A program made the position numbers and the translations under genes. This document shows, in pieces, positions 9,888 to 18,941 of a stretch of DNA of 38,955 nucleotides; within the stretch, counting starts at the first letter, position 1; each line of letters starts with the position of its first letter. This stretch comes from Desulfobacterales bacterium (GTDB lineage Bacteria > Desulfobacterota > Desulfobacteria > Desulfobacterales > Desulfatibacillaceae), in the NCBI GenBank assembly GCA_020060085.1, contig JAGVAW010000054.1, positions 1-38,955 on the forward strand, written 5' to 3'. Under the pieces are notes generated by a model. It saw only the letters and a list, made by a program, of their open reading frames with translations, ran no database searches and was not told the origin of the DNA.

Positions 9888-10011
9888 GGCTTAAGATTCT
9901 TTGCAGTTTTGTAAGACCATCCGAAACAATTTCAACAAACAAAATAAACTGGTTAACAAGCCCTCTGCCTGCCAGCAGGGCTTGAGCTGAAAATTCTTTC
10001 AAGGGGGGATC

Positions 10012-11805
10012 ATGGCCCGTTTCAGCATTCGGGAAGTTGGCAAGGCTGCTTTTGGCGCCCCGCTCATGGAGCCTGTTCGCTTTCACATGAAATACGCCGG
10101 AAGGGCTTTCGGGGCAAAGACAATTCTGGGAATGTTGCGACCGGACCGGATGGCAAAGCTCCTTACTGCCGGATACCGCAACCTTGTGCCGGAGCTTTTG
10201 CTTGCCATGGCCCGCATCCATCATGACAGGGAAGCAGTCATAAGCGATGATATGCGCCTTACAAGCAGCCAGTTCACAGAGCGAAGCCTGCGCCTTGCCA
10301 ACTGGATGATATCCCAGGGCCTTATGCCCAAAGACCGGGTGGCCACCCTTGCCTACAACTCCCATTTTAGCATTGAAACGCTTTTTGCCAGCTCCTTTGC
10401 AGGATGCCCCAATCCCGGCGTCAACTGGCACCTTAAAGATGATGAGCTTGTCAAAACCATCAACATCACAAAACCCAAAATCCTTGTGGCAGGCCCAGAG
10501 TTTGCAGAGCAGGTGATGAGGCTCGCGAAAGAGCTTCCCTCTGTAAAAAAAATTCTTGTGGCAGGCAGCAAAATCCCCAAAGGTGCAATCCCATATGATG
10601 AAGCTGTCTCCCATCCAGATGCTTCCGCACCCAAGGGCCGCTTCATCCTTGGGGCTTCGCCCTACACTTCCGGCACCACGGGCATACCAAAAAGCGTTAA
10701 CTTAAATGACGGCTTGAGCCTGCTTTTTGACGAAACCGCTGCCAAGCCGGATGCAGACCTTGCCGAATATGTGCGCCTGCTCTTTGCCATGCTGAACGGA
10801 TCTTTCCACCTTAACCTGCACAAAATTAAGGAACCCCGCTCCCTTGTGGTGACGCCCCTTTACCATGCAGGGACCATTGCCGGGCTTCTGCCCATGATTT
10901 TTGGCGGCGCACTGGTGCTCATGGGCCGCTTTGATCCGGAAAATGTGCTTGCCACAATAGAAAAGGAGCGCATCTCATGGGCCTTTCTGGTGCCAACAAT
11001 GATCAGGCGCATCCTTGCCCTGCCTGAAAATGTCAAAAACCGCTACAACCTTTCATCCATGAAATCGCTCATCAGCGCGGCAGCCCCCTGCCCTGCCAGC
11101 TTGAAGGAACAGGCCAACGAGTTCTTTATGGAGCGGGGGGCGTCAGGCCCTGTGCTTCACGAGTTCTATGGGTCAAGCGAAACCATGATGGTGAGCGTGC
11201 TCTCCCCGCAGGATTACAGGGACAACCCCAAACGGCTCCACAGCGTTGGCAGGCCGCGCTGCGGCGACATGGTTATTGTTGACCCGGAAAGCGGCAGGCA
11301 ACTTGCCGTTGGCGAGCAGGGAGCTGTTTGCGTGCGCACCATAAGCACCCTGGTGCTAAATTACGGAAGCGGCAGCGAGGATTTGCTCAAGGGGGCATTC
11401 CACAAGGTGGACGGCAAAAACTACTACAATGACGGAGTTGTGGGATACCAGGATGAGGACGGCTTTTTGTATCTTACAGACCGCATCAAGGACATGGTCA
11501 TTTCCGGCGGCGTTAATGTTTTTCCAGGCGAGGTGGAAAAGGCCCTGATGAGCCACCCTGCCGTGGCTGATGTTGCTGTTTTCGGCATTCCCGACCTGGA
11601 CCTGGGCGAAGTGATGCGGGCCGAGATCCAGCTTGCTCCCGGTAAAACCCTCACCGAAGAAGAGGCTTTTTTATACTGCAAGGAAAAAGGTCTTTATGGC
11701 TTCAAACTGCCAAAACAGATAGGCTTTGCAGAAAAACTGCCAAGAAGGGACGACGGCAAGCTCATCAAGAGGGAACTGAAGGAAAAATTCTGGAAAGAGG
11801 CCTGA
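10012..11805 (+). CDS. AMP-dependent acyl-CoA synthetase/ligase
   Basis: SPYTSGTTGIPKSVN AMP-binding motif, EFYGSSETMM, YLTDRIKDMVISGGVNVFPGEVE. Confidence 0.92.
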   Translation: MARFSIREVGKAAFGAPLMEPVRFHMKYAGRAFGAKTILGMLRPDRMAKLLTAGYRNLVPELLLAMARIHHDREAVISDDMRLTSSQFTERSLRLANWMISQGLMPKDRVATLAYNSHFSIETLFASSFAGCPNPGVNWHLKDDELVKTINITKPKILVAGPEFAEQVMRLAKELPSVKKILVAGSKIPKGAIPYDEAVSHPDASAPKGRFILGASPYTSGTTGIPKSVNLNDGLSLLFDETAAKPDADLAEYVRLLFAMLNGSFHLNLHKIKEPRSLVVTPLYHAGTIAGLLPMIFGGALVLMGRFDPENVLATIEKERISWAFLVPTMIRRILALPENVKNRYNLSSMKSLISAAAPCPASLKEQANEFFMERGASGPVLHEFYGSSETMMVSVLSPQDYRDNPKRLHSVGRPRCGDMVIVDPESGRQLAVGEQGAVCVRTISTLVLNYGSGSEDLLKGAFHKVDGKNYYNDGVVGYQDEDGFLYLTDRIKDMVISGGVNVFPGEVEKALMSHPAVADVAVFGIPDLDLGEVMRAEIQLAPGKTLTEEEAFLYCKEKGLYGFKLPKQIGFAEKLPRRDDGKLIKRELKEKFWKEA

Positions 11806-11896
11806 TGAGAATCGATTTTGCCTCCCCACACAGGCAAGTCTTGCGGTCAGCCTGCCAGTGGACCCGGCGCAAAACCTGTCAATCAGGGCCAATGCC

Positions 11897-12943
11897 ATGA
11901 GCAATCTCCCAACAGGGCCTTTTCACCGCCTGCTGTTTGCCCTTACGCTTGTTGCTGCCGGGCTGCTTGCAGCCCTTGTGTTTATAGAGCTTTCTGCCAG
12001 GATGGGCCTGTGGCAAATGCCTGCCCCAGGCTACGGCGCTTGCCAAAGCGCCCGGGATATTGCCAGGGACCGGACCATTAACCAGGAAAACCAAGCCAGG
12101 GCCGCAAAGCACCCTTTTGGATTTAACGATCACATAAGAAGCGAGCAAAAACCGCCCGGCATAACAAAAAGGGTGGCCGTGCTTGGTGATTCCTTTGTTT
12201 GGGGGGATGGCCTCGCATACGGGCAGGCCTGGCCCCAAAAGCTGGAGCGCCTTTTTGCAGAGCCAATGCCCCACCTGGAGGTTTTAAGCTGGGGCAGACG
12301 GGGCTGGTCCACGGCTGACGAGCTGGCCTTTTTGCAGGAACATGGCCAAAGCTTCGACATTGATCTGCTGCTTGTGGGATTTGTTACAAATGACCTTGAT
12401 TTGGGAAATGAAAGGCTGAAAATCATTGACTGGCACAGGATACTGGGAATATCCGCCCGGCTTTTCCCCGGCCTTGCAAGCATTCTTGAAAACCGACTCA
12501 ACAATTTCCTCTATGCTCACCTGCTAAAAGGCTGGGGGTATCCGGCCTGGGAGCAGAATCTCTACTCCCCCAAAAACCTTGCTGAATATCAAACCCTTCT
12601 GAAGGACTTCAAAAACACCTGCCGGGATTTGGCCCTGCCCGTGCTTTTTGTGCTGACCCCAACCAGCCACGAGCCTTACTATGGCCAATTGTTTGACAAG
12701 GCCATTCCTCTTTTTGAGGCAGCAGGCATTGATTATCTCAATCTTTATCCGGCAGTGGCCCAAAAGCTTGGCGGGTATCCCCTTGCAGCCCTGCGGGCAA
12801 ACCCTGCCAATCCGCATCCCGGCCCTGTGATGACAGAGCTTTTCAGCCAGGAGGTTTTTTCCTTTCTCACCCAAAGCCCAAAATACGCCCCCCTGCTGGA
12901 AAACAGCCCTTCAACGAACCGCCTGCCCTCCCCTTCCCTTTAA
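11897..12943 (+). CDS. SGNH/GDSL-like hydrolase-type protein with N-terminal TM segment
   Basis: N-terminal hydrophobic helix; RVAVLGDSFVWGDGL motif; internal ATG 11897 preferred over 11858. Confidence 0.72.
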   Translation: MSNLPTGPFHRLLFALTLVAAGLLAALVFIELSARMGLWQMPAPGYGACQSARDIARDRTINQENQARAAKHPFGFNDHIRSEQKPPGITKRVAVLGDSFVWGDGLAYGQAWPQKLERLFAEPMPHLEVLSWGRRGWSTADELAFLQEHGQSFDIDLLLVGFVTNDLDLGNERLKIIDWHRILGISARLFPGLASILENRLNNFLYAHLLKGWGYPAWEQNLYSPKNLAEYQTLLKDFKNTCRDLALPVLFVLTPTSHEPYYGQLFDKAIPLFEAAGIDYLNLYPAVAQKLGGYPLAALRANPANPHPGPVMTELFSQEVFSFLTQSPKYAPLLENSPSTNRLPSPSL

Positions 12944-13192
12944 CGGCTTTTAAAACAGGCCGCGCAAAACCTTGACAGTTTTTTACGCTTTTTTTTCATT
13001 AATGGTGATTTTATGTTTTTTGTCGGATAGTTGCATCCTCAAAAAAGAAAATAATTCTTAAAACCGCTCAAAGAATCTTGCGCCAGAACAAACAATGGGC
13101 TATGCAATAGGAAAAGTGCAAATCCTTATCGGTTTGCAAATTCTTCCAGCCGAGTTTTTGCAAAATGAACCTTTAGGAAAGGAGGCATCCTC

Positions 13193-13375
13193 ATGAGCAA
13201 CACGCCACAGCATTGCCCCGGGTTTGAGGGTTTCAAGAATCTGAAGGCCTTTACCTGCAAATGTCCTGAATGCACGGAAGAAATCGAAATTTTTTCCGAT
13301 GAATTCGACAAGCCCCATTTCTGCAAGGCCTGCGGCAAGCAGATTGACTTTACCCAGTGCAAGGCCGATTTTTAA
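13193..13375 (+). CDS. Small cysteine-rich (zinc-ribbon-like) conserved hypothetical protein, 60 aa
   Basis: FTCKCPECTEEIEIFSDEFDKPHFCKACGKQIDF; SD gaaaggagg 5' of ATG. Confidence 0.75.
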   Translation: MSNTPQHCPGFEGFKNLKAFTCKCPECTEEIEIFSDEFDKPHFCKACGKQIDFTQCKADF

Positions 13376-13380
13376 GGTTA

Positions 13381-13407
13381 CACTGCATGGCTGCAAGCCT
13401 TGCAGTG
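13381..13407 (+). terminator. Hairpin after zinc-ribbon gene (possible terminator)
   Basis: CACTGCA-t-GGCT-gca-AGCC-t-TGCAGTG, followed at a short distance by gttttt. Confidence 0.45.
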
Positions 13408-13421
13408 CAGGAAAGGTTTTT

Positions 13422-13469
13422 AAGGCGGCTTCAAGGGGGGGATGAACAAAAGAAGCCCTTGAGCCGCTT
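13422..13469 (+). terminator. Second hairpin between zinc-ribbon gene and fur-family gene
   Basis: AAGGCGGCTTCAAGGG ... CCCTTGAGCCGCTT, two single-base bulges. Confidence 0.4.
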
Positions 13470-13487
13470 GACTTTCCTCTATTGCGA

Positions 13488-13507
13488 ATTACTTTTAATG
13501 AAGTAAT
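13488..13507 (+). promoter_or_regulatory. Putative Fur/PerR-type operator
   Basis: ATTACTT-ttaatg-AAGTAAT perfect 7-bp inverted repeat, 17 nt before ATG 13525, near the -10 expected for TTGACT at 13468. Confidence 0.55.
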
Positions 13508-13524
13508 GGCAGGGCCGGTGAATT

Positions 13525-13938
13525 ATGATACAAAAGCGCCCATTGAGAATGACCCGTCAGCGGCGGATAATTCTTGACGAGTTGAAAAAGGTCAAATCCC
13601 ATCCCACTGCTGACCAGGTCTATGAAATGGTTAGGCGCCGTTTGCCAAAGATAAGTCTGGCAACGGTTTATCGCAATCTGGACATTTTGTCGGGTGCGGG
13701 TGTCATCCTGAAGATTGAATCAGGAGGAACCCAGCGGCGTTATGATGGAGACACCAGTGACCACAGCCATATCCGCTGCGTGCGCTGCAACAGGGTTGGG
13801 GATGTCTTTGTCAGCCCTGTTCATGTGCCTGCCGTGGATGAGTCACAAGCCTGCGGCTTTACGGTTTTGGGACACAGGGTCGAGTTTTACGGTGTATGCC
13901 CGGAGTGCGCCAGGGAAAAGAAAAGCTCCAGGGCATAA
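13525..13938 (+). CDS. Fur family transcriptional regulator (PerR-like by context)
   Basis: RMTRQRRIILDELKKVKSHPTADQVYEMVRRRLPKISLATVYRNLDIL; HSHIRCVRCNRVGDV; CPECARE. Confidence 0.92.
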   Translation: MIQKRPLRMTRQRRIILDELKKVKSHPTADQVYEMVRRRLPKISLATVYRNLDILSGAGVILKIESGGTQRRYDGDTSDHSHIRCVRCNRVGDVFVSPVHVPAVDESQACGFTVLGHRVEFYGVCPECAREKKSSRA

Positions 13939-14079
13939 CCCCTCTCTCCGGTATCTTTTTGGATGTTCCGGCTTTGGCCAGGCTTTGCCTGATTTGAAAA
14001 GAATTCCGGCAACATTGATTTTTGCGTCCCTGCCCCATAAAACACCTATAAAACCCCATAAATTAACAGGAGGATTCTC

Positions 14080-14655
14080 ATGGCTTCATTGAAGGGAACC
14101 CGCACGGAAAAGAATCTTCTCACTGCTTTTGCAGGAGAATCACAGGCAAGAAACCGCTACACCTACTTTGCCGGTGCGGCTCGCAAGGAAGGCTTTGTGC
14201 AGATAGCCGATATTTTTGAGGAAACAGCCAACCAGGAAAAGGAGCACGCCAAGCGCTTCTTCAAATTCCTTGAAGGCGGCGAGGTGGAAATAAGCGCAGC
14301 CTTTCCTGCCGGAGTAATCGGCACCACCCTGGAAAATCTTCTGGCAGCCGCAGAAGGGGAACATTACGAGCACAGCTCCATGTATCCTGGCTTTGCCAAG
14401 GTTGCCAGCGAGGAAGGCTTTGAGGAAATAGCCGTTGTTCTGGAAAAAATTTCCGTCGCAGAAAAACAGCACGAAAAGCGCTACCGCGATCTGGCGGCAA
14501 ACATAAAGGCAGGCAGGGTTTTCAAACGGGACAAACCCGAAACATGGCGCTGCCGCAACTGCGGATACCTGCACGAGGGTGATTCGGCCCCGGAGCAGTG
14601 CCCGGCCTGTGCTCATCCCAAAGCTCATTTCGAGCTTCTTGGGGAAAACTGGTAG
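14080..14655 (+). CDS. Rubrerythrin
   Basis: Diiron EE motifs (AFAGESQARNRYTYFAGAARKEG, EEIAVVLEKISVAEKQHEKRY) and C-terminal rubredoxin-like CRNCGY...CPACAHPKAHFEL. Confidence 0.96.
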   Translation: MASLKGTRTEKNLLTAFAGESQARNRYTYFAGAARKEGFVQIADIFEETANQEKEHAKRFFKFLEGGEVEISAAFPAGVIGTTLENLLAAAEGEHYEHSSMYPGFAKVASEEGFEEIAVVLEKISVAEKQHEKRYRDLAANIKAGRVFKRDKPETWRCRNCGYLHEGDSAPEQCPACAHPKAHFELLGENW

Positions 14656-14733
14656 GCCAGGCAAAAGGAAAATCTTTTGCCAATCATCCAAATGCGTTTT
14701 GCGCATCAACCCAGGCATTTTAAGGAGGCACAC

Positions 14734-15108
14734 ATGGCCAAAAGACTGGAAGTTTACAAGTGCGAGGTATGCGGAAACATCGTGGAAGTGCTTTTCGGCG
14801 CACAGGGCGAGCTTGTATGCTGCGATGCGCCCATGAAACTCATGACCGAAAACACGGTTGATGCTGCCAAGGAAAAGCATGTGCCTGTTATCGAAAAAAC
14901 CGCTGACGGCTACAAGGTGAAGGTGGGCACAGTAGCTCATCCCATGGAGGAGAAGCACTATATCCAGTGGATTGAGCTGATTGCTGATGGCAAGGTACTG
15001 CGCCGCTTCCTTGAGCCTGGCCAGCCGCCAGAAGCAGTTTTCTGCACCAAGGCCCAGAATGTCTCGGCCAGGGAATACTGCAACCTGCACGGCCTGTGGA
15101 AGGCCTAA
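14734..15108 (+). CDS. dfx: Desulfoferrodoxin (superoxide reductase)
   Basis: [37 protein letters not shown]...[15 protein letters not shown]...[11 protein letters not shown]. Confidence 0.96.
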   Translation: MAKRLEVYKCEVCGNIVEVLFGAQGELVCCDAPMKLMTENTVDAAKEKHVPVIEKTADGYKVKVGTVAHPMEEKHYIQWIELIADGKVLRRFLEPGQPPEAVFCTKAQNVSAREYCNLHGLWKA

Positions 15109-15361
15109 CCGAATAATTCATGAAAAATTTTGCCGACCAGAATATATAAGTATTTTTAGGCAGATAAGTTCATTTTTGAGGTTTTGCCGAAATACTGTCT
15201 GCTTTTGATGTAAAATTGTTCAAACGGCGAAATTTTTCACCCTTCGGGCGAGTTAATATTTGCGTACTGGCTGCGTTATTTTAGGACTCGACATACTTTC
15301 AGTATGCCTAACGCCCCTCTATCCTTGCCAGTACACAAATCTTGCCTCGTGAATTATCCGG
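15109..15361. repeat. Composite palindromic, MITE/REP-like intergenic element
   Basis: Ends CCGAATAATTCATGA (15109-15123) and TCGTGAATTATCCGG (15347-15361) match 13/15 inverted. Internal arms 15120-15135 vs 15225-15240 (14/16), 15258-15271 vs 15327-15340 (13/14), GCGTTA/TAACGC, core CATACT-ttc-AGTATG. Confidence 0.7.
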
Positions 15362-15522
15362 TTTAAATCAGGTTTTGTCTGCGGATTGATTTTTTTTGGC
15401 AAAAACTTCCCCTGCCACGAAAAGCATCTTTTAGGCTTCAGGCTTTTCGCAGCAGGGGTTTTGCCCCCAGGCCAAAACCTTACAGTTTGGGTTTTATAGT
15501 CCACCAACGCGGGAGGGTGTCC

Positions 15523-16035
15523 ATGTTAAAGCCCGAAACCGAAAAAGCTTTTTGCGCCCAGCTTGGAGCAGAGCTTTATTCATCTTATCTCTACCTTTCA
15601 ATGTCAGCATGGTTTGCGGCCCAGGACCTGCCCGGCTTTGCCAACTGGCTGCTGGTTCAGGCCAAGGAGGAGCTTGCCCATGCCATGTTGTTTTTCGATC
15701 ACATCCAGCAGCGTGGCGGAAAGGTTACCCTTGGTCCCGTTGAAGCCCCCCCTGCAACCTGGTACTCGCCCAAGGCCGTTTTCGAGCAGGTTCTGGCCCA
15801 CGAGCAAAAGGTCACCAGCCTCATAAACAAGCTCATGGATAGTGCTGTGCAGGAAAAAGACCACGCCAGCCGTGGCTTTTTGCAGTGGTTTGTGGATGAG
15901 CAGGTGGAGGAGGAGGATTCCGTCCGGGCTGTCCTGGCCAAGTTCAAATTTGCAGATGCAGCCCCAGGCGGCATTTACATTCTGGATCAGGAAATGGGCC
16001 AGCGGGTCTTCTCGCCGCCAAAGCAAAACCAGTAG
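15523..16035 (+). CDS. ftn: Ferritin
   Basis: MLKPETEKAFCAQLGAELYSSYLYLSMSAWFAAQDLPGFANWLLVQAKEELAHAMLFFDHIQQRGG. Confidence 0.95.
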   Translation: MLKPETEKAFCAQLGAELYSSYLYLSMSAWFAAQDLPGFANWLLVQAKEELAHAMLFFDHIQQRGGKVTLGPVEAPPATWYSPKAVFEQVLAHEQKVTSLINKLMDSAVQEKDHASRGFLQWFVDEQVEEEDSVRAVLAKFKFADAAPGGIYILDQEMGQRVFSPPKQNQ

Positions 16036-16077
16036 AGTCCTGTTTTTTTGCATACCCGAAAATTTAAGGAGGCCCAA

Positions 16078-16233
16078 ATGTCAGAATTCAAATGCACCAA
16101 CTGCGGCTACACCTTTTCTGCCCAGGCCCCGCCAAAGGAGTGCCCATCCTGCAAGGCAAAGTGCGAGTTTGTGGATATAACCTGCTACATCCCCGATTGC
16201 CAGGACAAGGGCAAGGACGACAGGCTCGGATAG
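16078..16233 (+). CDS. Rubredoxin-like small protein (51 aa)
   Basis: MSEFKCTNCGYTFSAQAPPKECPSCKAKCEFVDITCYIPDCQDKGKDDRLG; SD aaggagg. Confidence 0.85.
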   Translation: MSEFKCTNCGYTFSAQAPPKECPSCKAKCEFVDITCYIPDCQDKGKDDRLG

Positions 16234-16239
16234 GCCCCT

Positions 16240-18339
16240 ATGGGTGAGCGCCCCAACAAAAATGGTGGCAAAAACCGGCTTGCATCGGAAAAAAGCCCCT
16301 ATCTGCTTCAGCATGCGGATAACCCGGTCGACTGGTATCCCTGGGGGGAGGAAGCCTTTGCGGCTGCAAAGCAGCTTGACAGGCCCATCTTCCTTTCCAT
16401 TGGCTATGCCACCTGCCACTGGTGCCATGTCATGGCCCACGAGAGCTTTTTAAGCTCTGAAGTGGCGCAGATATTGAATGAAAACTTCATTTCCGTGAAG
16501 GTGGATCGCGAAGAGCGGCCCGATGTTGATCAGGTTTACATGGCAGCCTGCCAGGCATTGAACCGCTCCGGCGGCTGGCCCCTTTCCGCATTTCTGGATT
16601 ATACAGGCAGGCCTTTTTTTGTGGGCACCTACTTTCCGCCAAAGCCCCGCCGGGGTATGCCCGGCTTTGCAGACCTCTGCCTGCAAATAGCCGCTCTGTG
16701 GAAAAACGATCGCCCGAAGCTGATTTCTGCGGGCAGCAGCATTGTCCGGGCCATTGCCCCCCAGGCCGATAAGGCCCACGAGCTGGATATGGCAGTCGCC
16801 CGCAGGGCAAGGCAGCAGCTTGGCCGGGTTTTTGATCCTGCAAACGGCGGCTTTGGCACAGCCCCCAAGTTTCCCACCCCACACAACCTGCTTTTTCTTG
16901 TGGCCTTTGACCAGCTTGCAGAGGCAGGCAGGGACACCCAGGCCCTGGAAATGGTGGAAAAAACCCTTGAGGCCATGTACCGGGGCGGAATTTGGGATCA
17001 ACTTGGCTTTGGCATACACCGCTACAGTGTGGACGAAAAATGGCTGGTTCCCCATTTCGAGAAGATGCTCTACGATCAGGCCCTTGTGGCCCTTGCAGCC
17101 ATTGATGCCTGGACGGTTATCCAAAAGCCTTTTTTAAAGGAAATGGCCTACAAGATTTTTACCTTTGTTCTTGGGCAGATGACAGACCGGGAAGGCGGTT
17201 TTTATTGCGCCCTGGATGCAGATTCCCAGGGAGTGGAAGGCCTTTACTATGTCTGGACCCCGGCCCAGGTTAAAGAAATTCTGGACAGCCAAAACGCCCG
17301 GCTTTTCTGCAAGTATTTTCGGGTGAGCCAGGAAGGCAACTTTGAAAATGGCTGGAGCATCCTCAATGCCCCGTTGAAAATTGAGGATTTTGCGCGCCTT
17401 GAGGGTATGGAGGTAAGCGCGGCCCAAAGCCTTTTGGAAGAAGCCCGCATAAAGCTGCTTGAAGCCCGCTTTCTGCGTGAGCCGCCCATGTTGGACGACA
17501 AGATTCTCACCTCATGGAACGGGCTTATGATTGCAGCCCTTGCAAGGGCCGCCATCGTTTTTGATGAGCCGGAGTATCTTGCTGCTGCAAACAGGGCTGC
17601 TGACTTTGTATTTGGCCGCCTTACGGATGAAAATGGCCTTCTTCTGCGACGGTTTCGAGAAAACCAGGCCCGCCATACGGGCTTTCTGGATGACTATGCC
17701 TTTTTTGTGTGGGGCCTGATTGAGCTTTATCAGGCAGGGGGAAATCCAGCTCATCTGAAAAAGGCTCTGGCCCTTCACAAAAAATCGTTTGAGCTTTTTG
17801 GCAGCGAGTCCGGCGGGCTTTACTACACGCCATCCCACGGCGAGGCCCTTGTAGCGCGAATGCAGGATGCCTATGACAGCGCCCTGCCTTCGGGCAATTC
17901 CGTGGCTGCGGCCAATGGCATACGCCTTGCCCGCCTTGTGGGGGACAGCAGCCTTGAGGAGCAGGCAGTTGGCATAATAAACGCCTTTGGGGCTGTTGCA
18001 GCAGCCCAGCCCACGGCCTTTACCCATCTTTTGCACACCCTGGTTACTTCCCAGGGCAATCTGCGGGAAGTCGTTCTTTGCGGAGACCCCCAACAGGCCG
18101 GTCACAAGGCCCTGGCAGGGGTCTTTTCCGGCAGGTACCCAGGCGGGCTTTCCCTGCTCCATTGCCAGCCCGGAGAGGCAGGCCGCGCCCTAGCGCAAAT
18201 CGCCCCCTTTGTGGAGCCTATGCGTAAAGCGGCAGACAGCCCCAAGGCCTTTGTCTGCCAAAACAATGCCTGCCTTGCCCCAGTGGATGATGCCCGTACC
18301 CTGGCGCAACTTCTGGATGACAGACAAGGCCAGGCTTGA
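16240..18339 (+). CDS. Thioredoxin domain-containing protein, DUF255/YyaL (SPATA20-like) family
   Basis: [29 protein letters not shown]...[17 protein letters not shown]; 699 aa. Confidence 0.94.
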   Translation: MGERPNKNGGKNRLASEKSPYLLQHADNPVDWYPWGEEAFAAAKQLDRPIFLSIGYATCHWCHVMAHESFLSSEVAQILNENFISVKVDREERPDVDQVYMAACQALNRSGGWPLSAFLDYTGRPFFVGTYFPPKPRRGMPGFADLCLQIAALWKNDRPKLISAGSSIVRAIAPQADKAHELDMAVARRARQQLGRVFDPANGGFGTAPKFPTPHNLLFLVAFDQLAEAGRDTQALEMVEKTLEAMYRGGIWDQLGFGIHRYSVDEKWLVPHFEKMLYDQALVALAAIDAWTVIQKPFLKEMAYKIFTFVLGQMTDREGGFYCALDADSQGVEGLYYVWTPAQVKEILDSQNARLFCKYFRVSQEGNFENGWSILNAPLKIEDFARLEGMEVSAAQSLLEEARIKLLEARFLREPPMLDDKILTSWNGLMIAALARAAIVFDEPEYLAAANRAADFVFGRLTDENGLLLRRFRENQARHTGFLDDYAFFVWGLIELYQAGGNPAHLKKALALHKKSFELFGSESGGLYYTPSHGEALVARMQDAYDSALPSGNSVAAANGIRLARLVGDSSLEEQAVGIINAFGAVAAAQPTAFTHLLHTLVTSQGNLREVVLCGDPQQAGHKALAGVFSGRYPGGLSLLHCQPGEAGRALAQIAPFVEPMRKAADSPKAFVCQNNACLAPVDDARTLAQLLDDRQGQA

Positions 18340-18371
18340 TTTTGCGGCTCATCGGACATAAAAAGGAAAAC

Positions 18372-18551
18372 ATGGAATTTTCTGCCTTTGCCAAAAAAGT
18401 CGTTTCAGGCCGCCAGATGCCGGGGGCGCTTTTTTTGACGGCCCTGTTTTTGGCCTGCGGGCTTGCCCTTCTTGCAGCAGGCAGAGGCCAGGTCAGACAG
18501 GCCCAAAAGCCCCACGGGCCTGTGAGCTGCAACAACTGCCACAATGCCTGA
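18372..18551 (+). CDS. Small single-TM protein with C-terminal CxxCH (CNNCH) motif, 59 aa
   Basis: MEFSAFAKKVVSGRQMPGALFLTALFLACGLALLAAGRGQVRQAQKPHGPVSCNNCHNA*. Confidence 0.6.
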   Translation: MEFSAFAKKVVSGRQMPGALFLTALFLACGLALLAAGRGQVRQAQKPHGPVSCNNCHNA

Positions 18552-18676
18552 AATGGCTTTTTTGCCACAAGCAGCCCAAAAGCCGTTTTTTTGTTTTTAA
18601 ACCAGTGCAGAATCCGTTTTGTGAGGCCCAAAAGGGCAAGAGCCTATAACCTGTTGACAGAAAAGGAGATTTAAAA

Positions 18677-18835
18677 ATGGACAAATATGTTTGCCAGGTA
18701 TGCGGTTATGTTTATGATCCCAAACAAGGCGACCCCGAAAACGGCGTTGAGCCGGGAACACCCTTTGAGAAGGTGCCTGAAGACTGGACCTGCCCGGTGT
18801 GCGGGGCAGGCAAGGAAGACTTTGAGAAGGAATAA
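18677..18835 (+). CDS. rub: Rubredoxin (52 aa; absent from ORF track)
   Basis: [54 protein letters not shown] aaaggag. Confidence 0.97.
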   Translation: MDKYVCQVCGYVYDPKQGDPENGVEPGTPFEKVPEDWTCPVCGAGKEDFEKE

Positions 18836-18855
18836 GCCGTATGCGCAGCCAGCAG

Positions 18856-18888
18856 GGGGCGCGGCGCATAAATTGCCGCGCCCCTTTT
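18856..18888 (+). terminator. Rho-independent terminator after rubredoxin
   Basis: GGGGCGCGGC-gcataaatt-GCCGCGCCCC-TTTT, perfect 10-bp stem. Confidence 0.8.
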
Positions 18889-18941
18889 GTGCCCAAGTGC
18901 AGAGCAGGCATAATTAAATCAAAACACCCAGGAGTTGCAGG

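Noticed and set aside
9805-10614. 269-aa minus ORF over the acyl-CoA synthetase 5' region
   Set aside because: Antisense shadow, includes the tandem-repeat spacer, no domain signature.
12989-12994. TTGACA upstream of the 60-aa zinc-ribbon gene
   Set aside because: No acceptable -10 element at 16-18 nt.
13040-13060. AAGAA-aataa-TTCTT as a second Fur/PerR box
   Set aside because: Only 5-bp arms in AT-rich sequence and does not match the 13488-13507 repeat.
14140-15090. 316-aa minus-strand ORF spanning rubrerythrin and desulfoferrodoxin
   Set aside because: Antisense to two clearly recognisable genes and no recognisable protein features; by-product of codon composition.
15136-15212. Possible pseudoknot (agtattt...gcaga...aaatact...tctgc) inside the composite element
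   Set aside because: Short helices in AT-rich DNA, likely by chance; not reported separately.
15109-15361. CRISPR or riboswitch interpretation of the palindromic region
   Set aside because: No regularly spaced direct repeats, and arms extend as nested inverted repeats; a MITE/REP-like element fits better.
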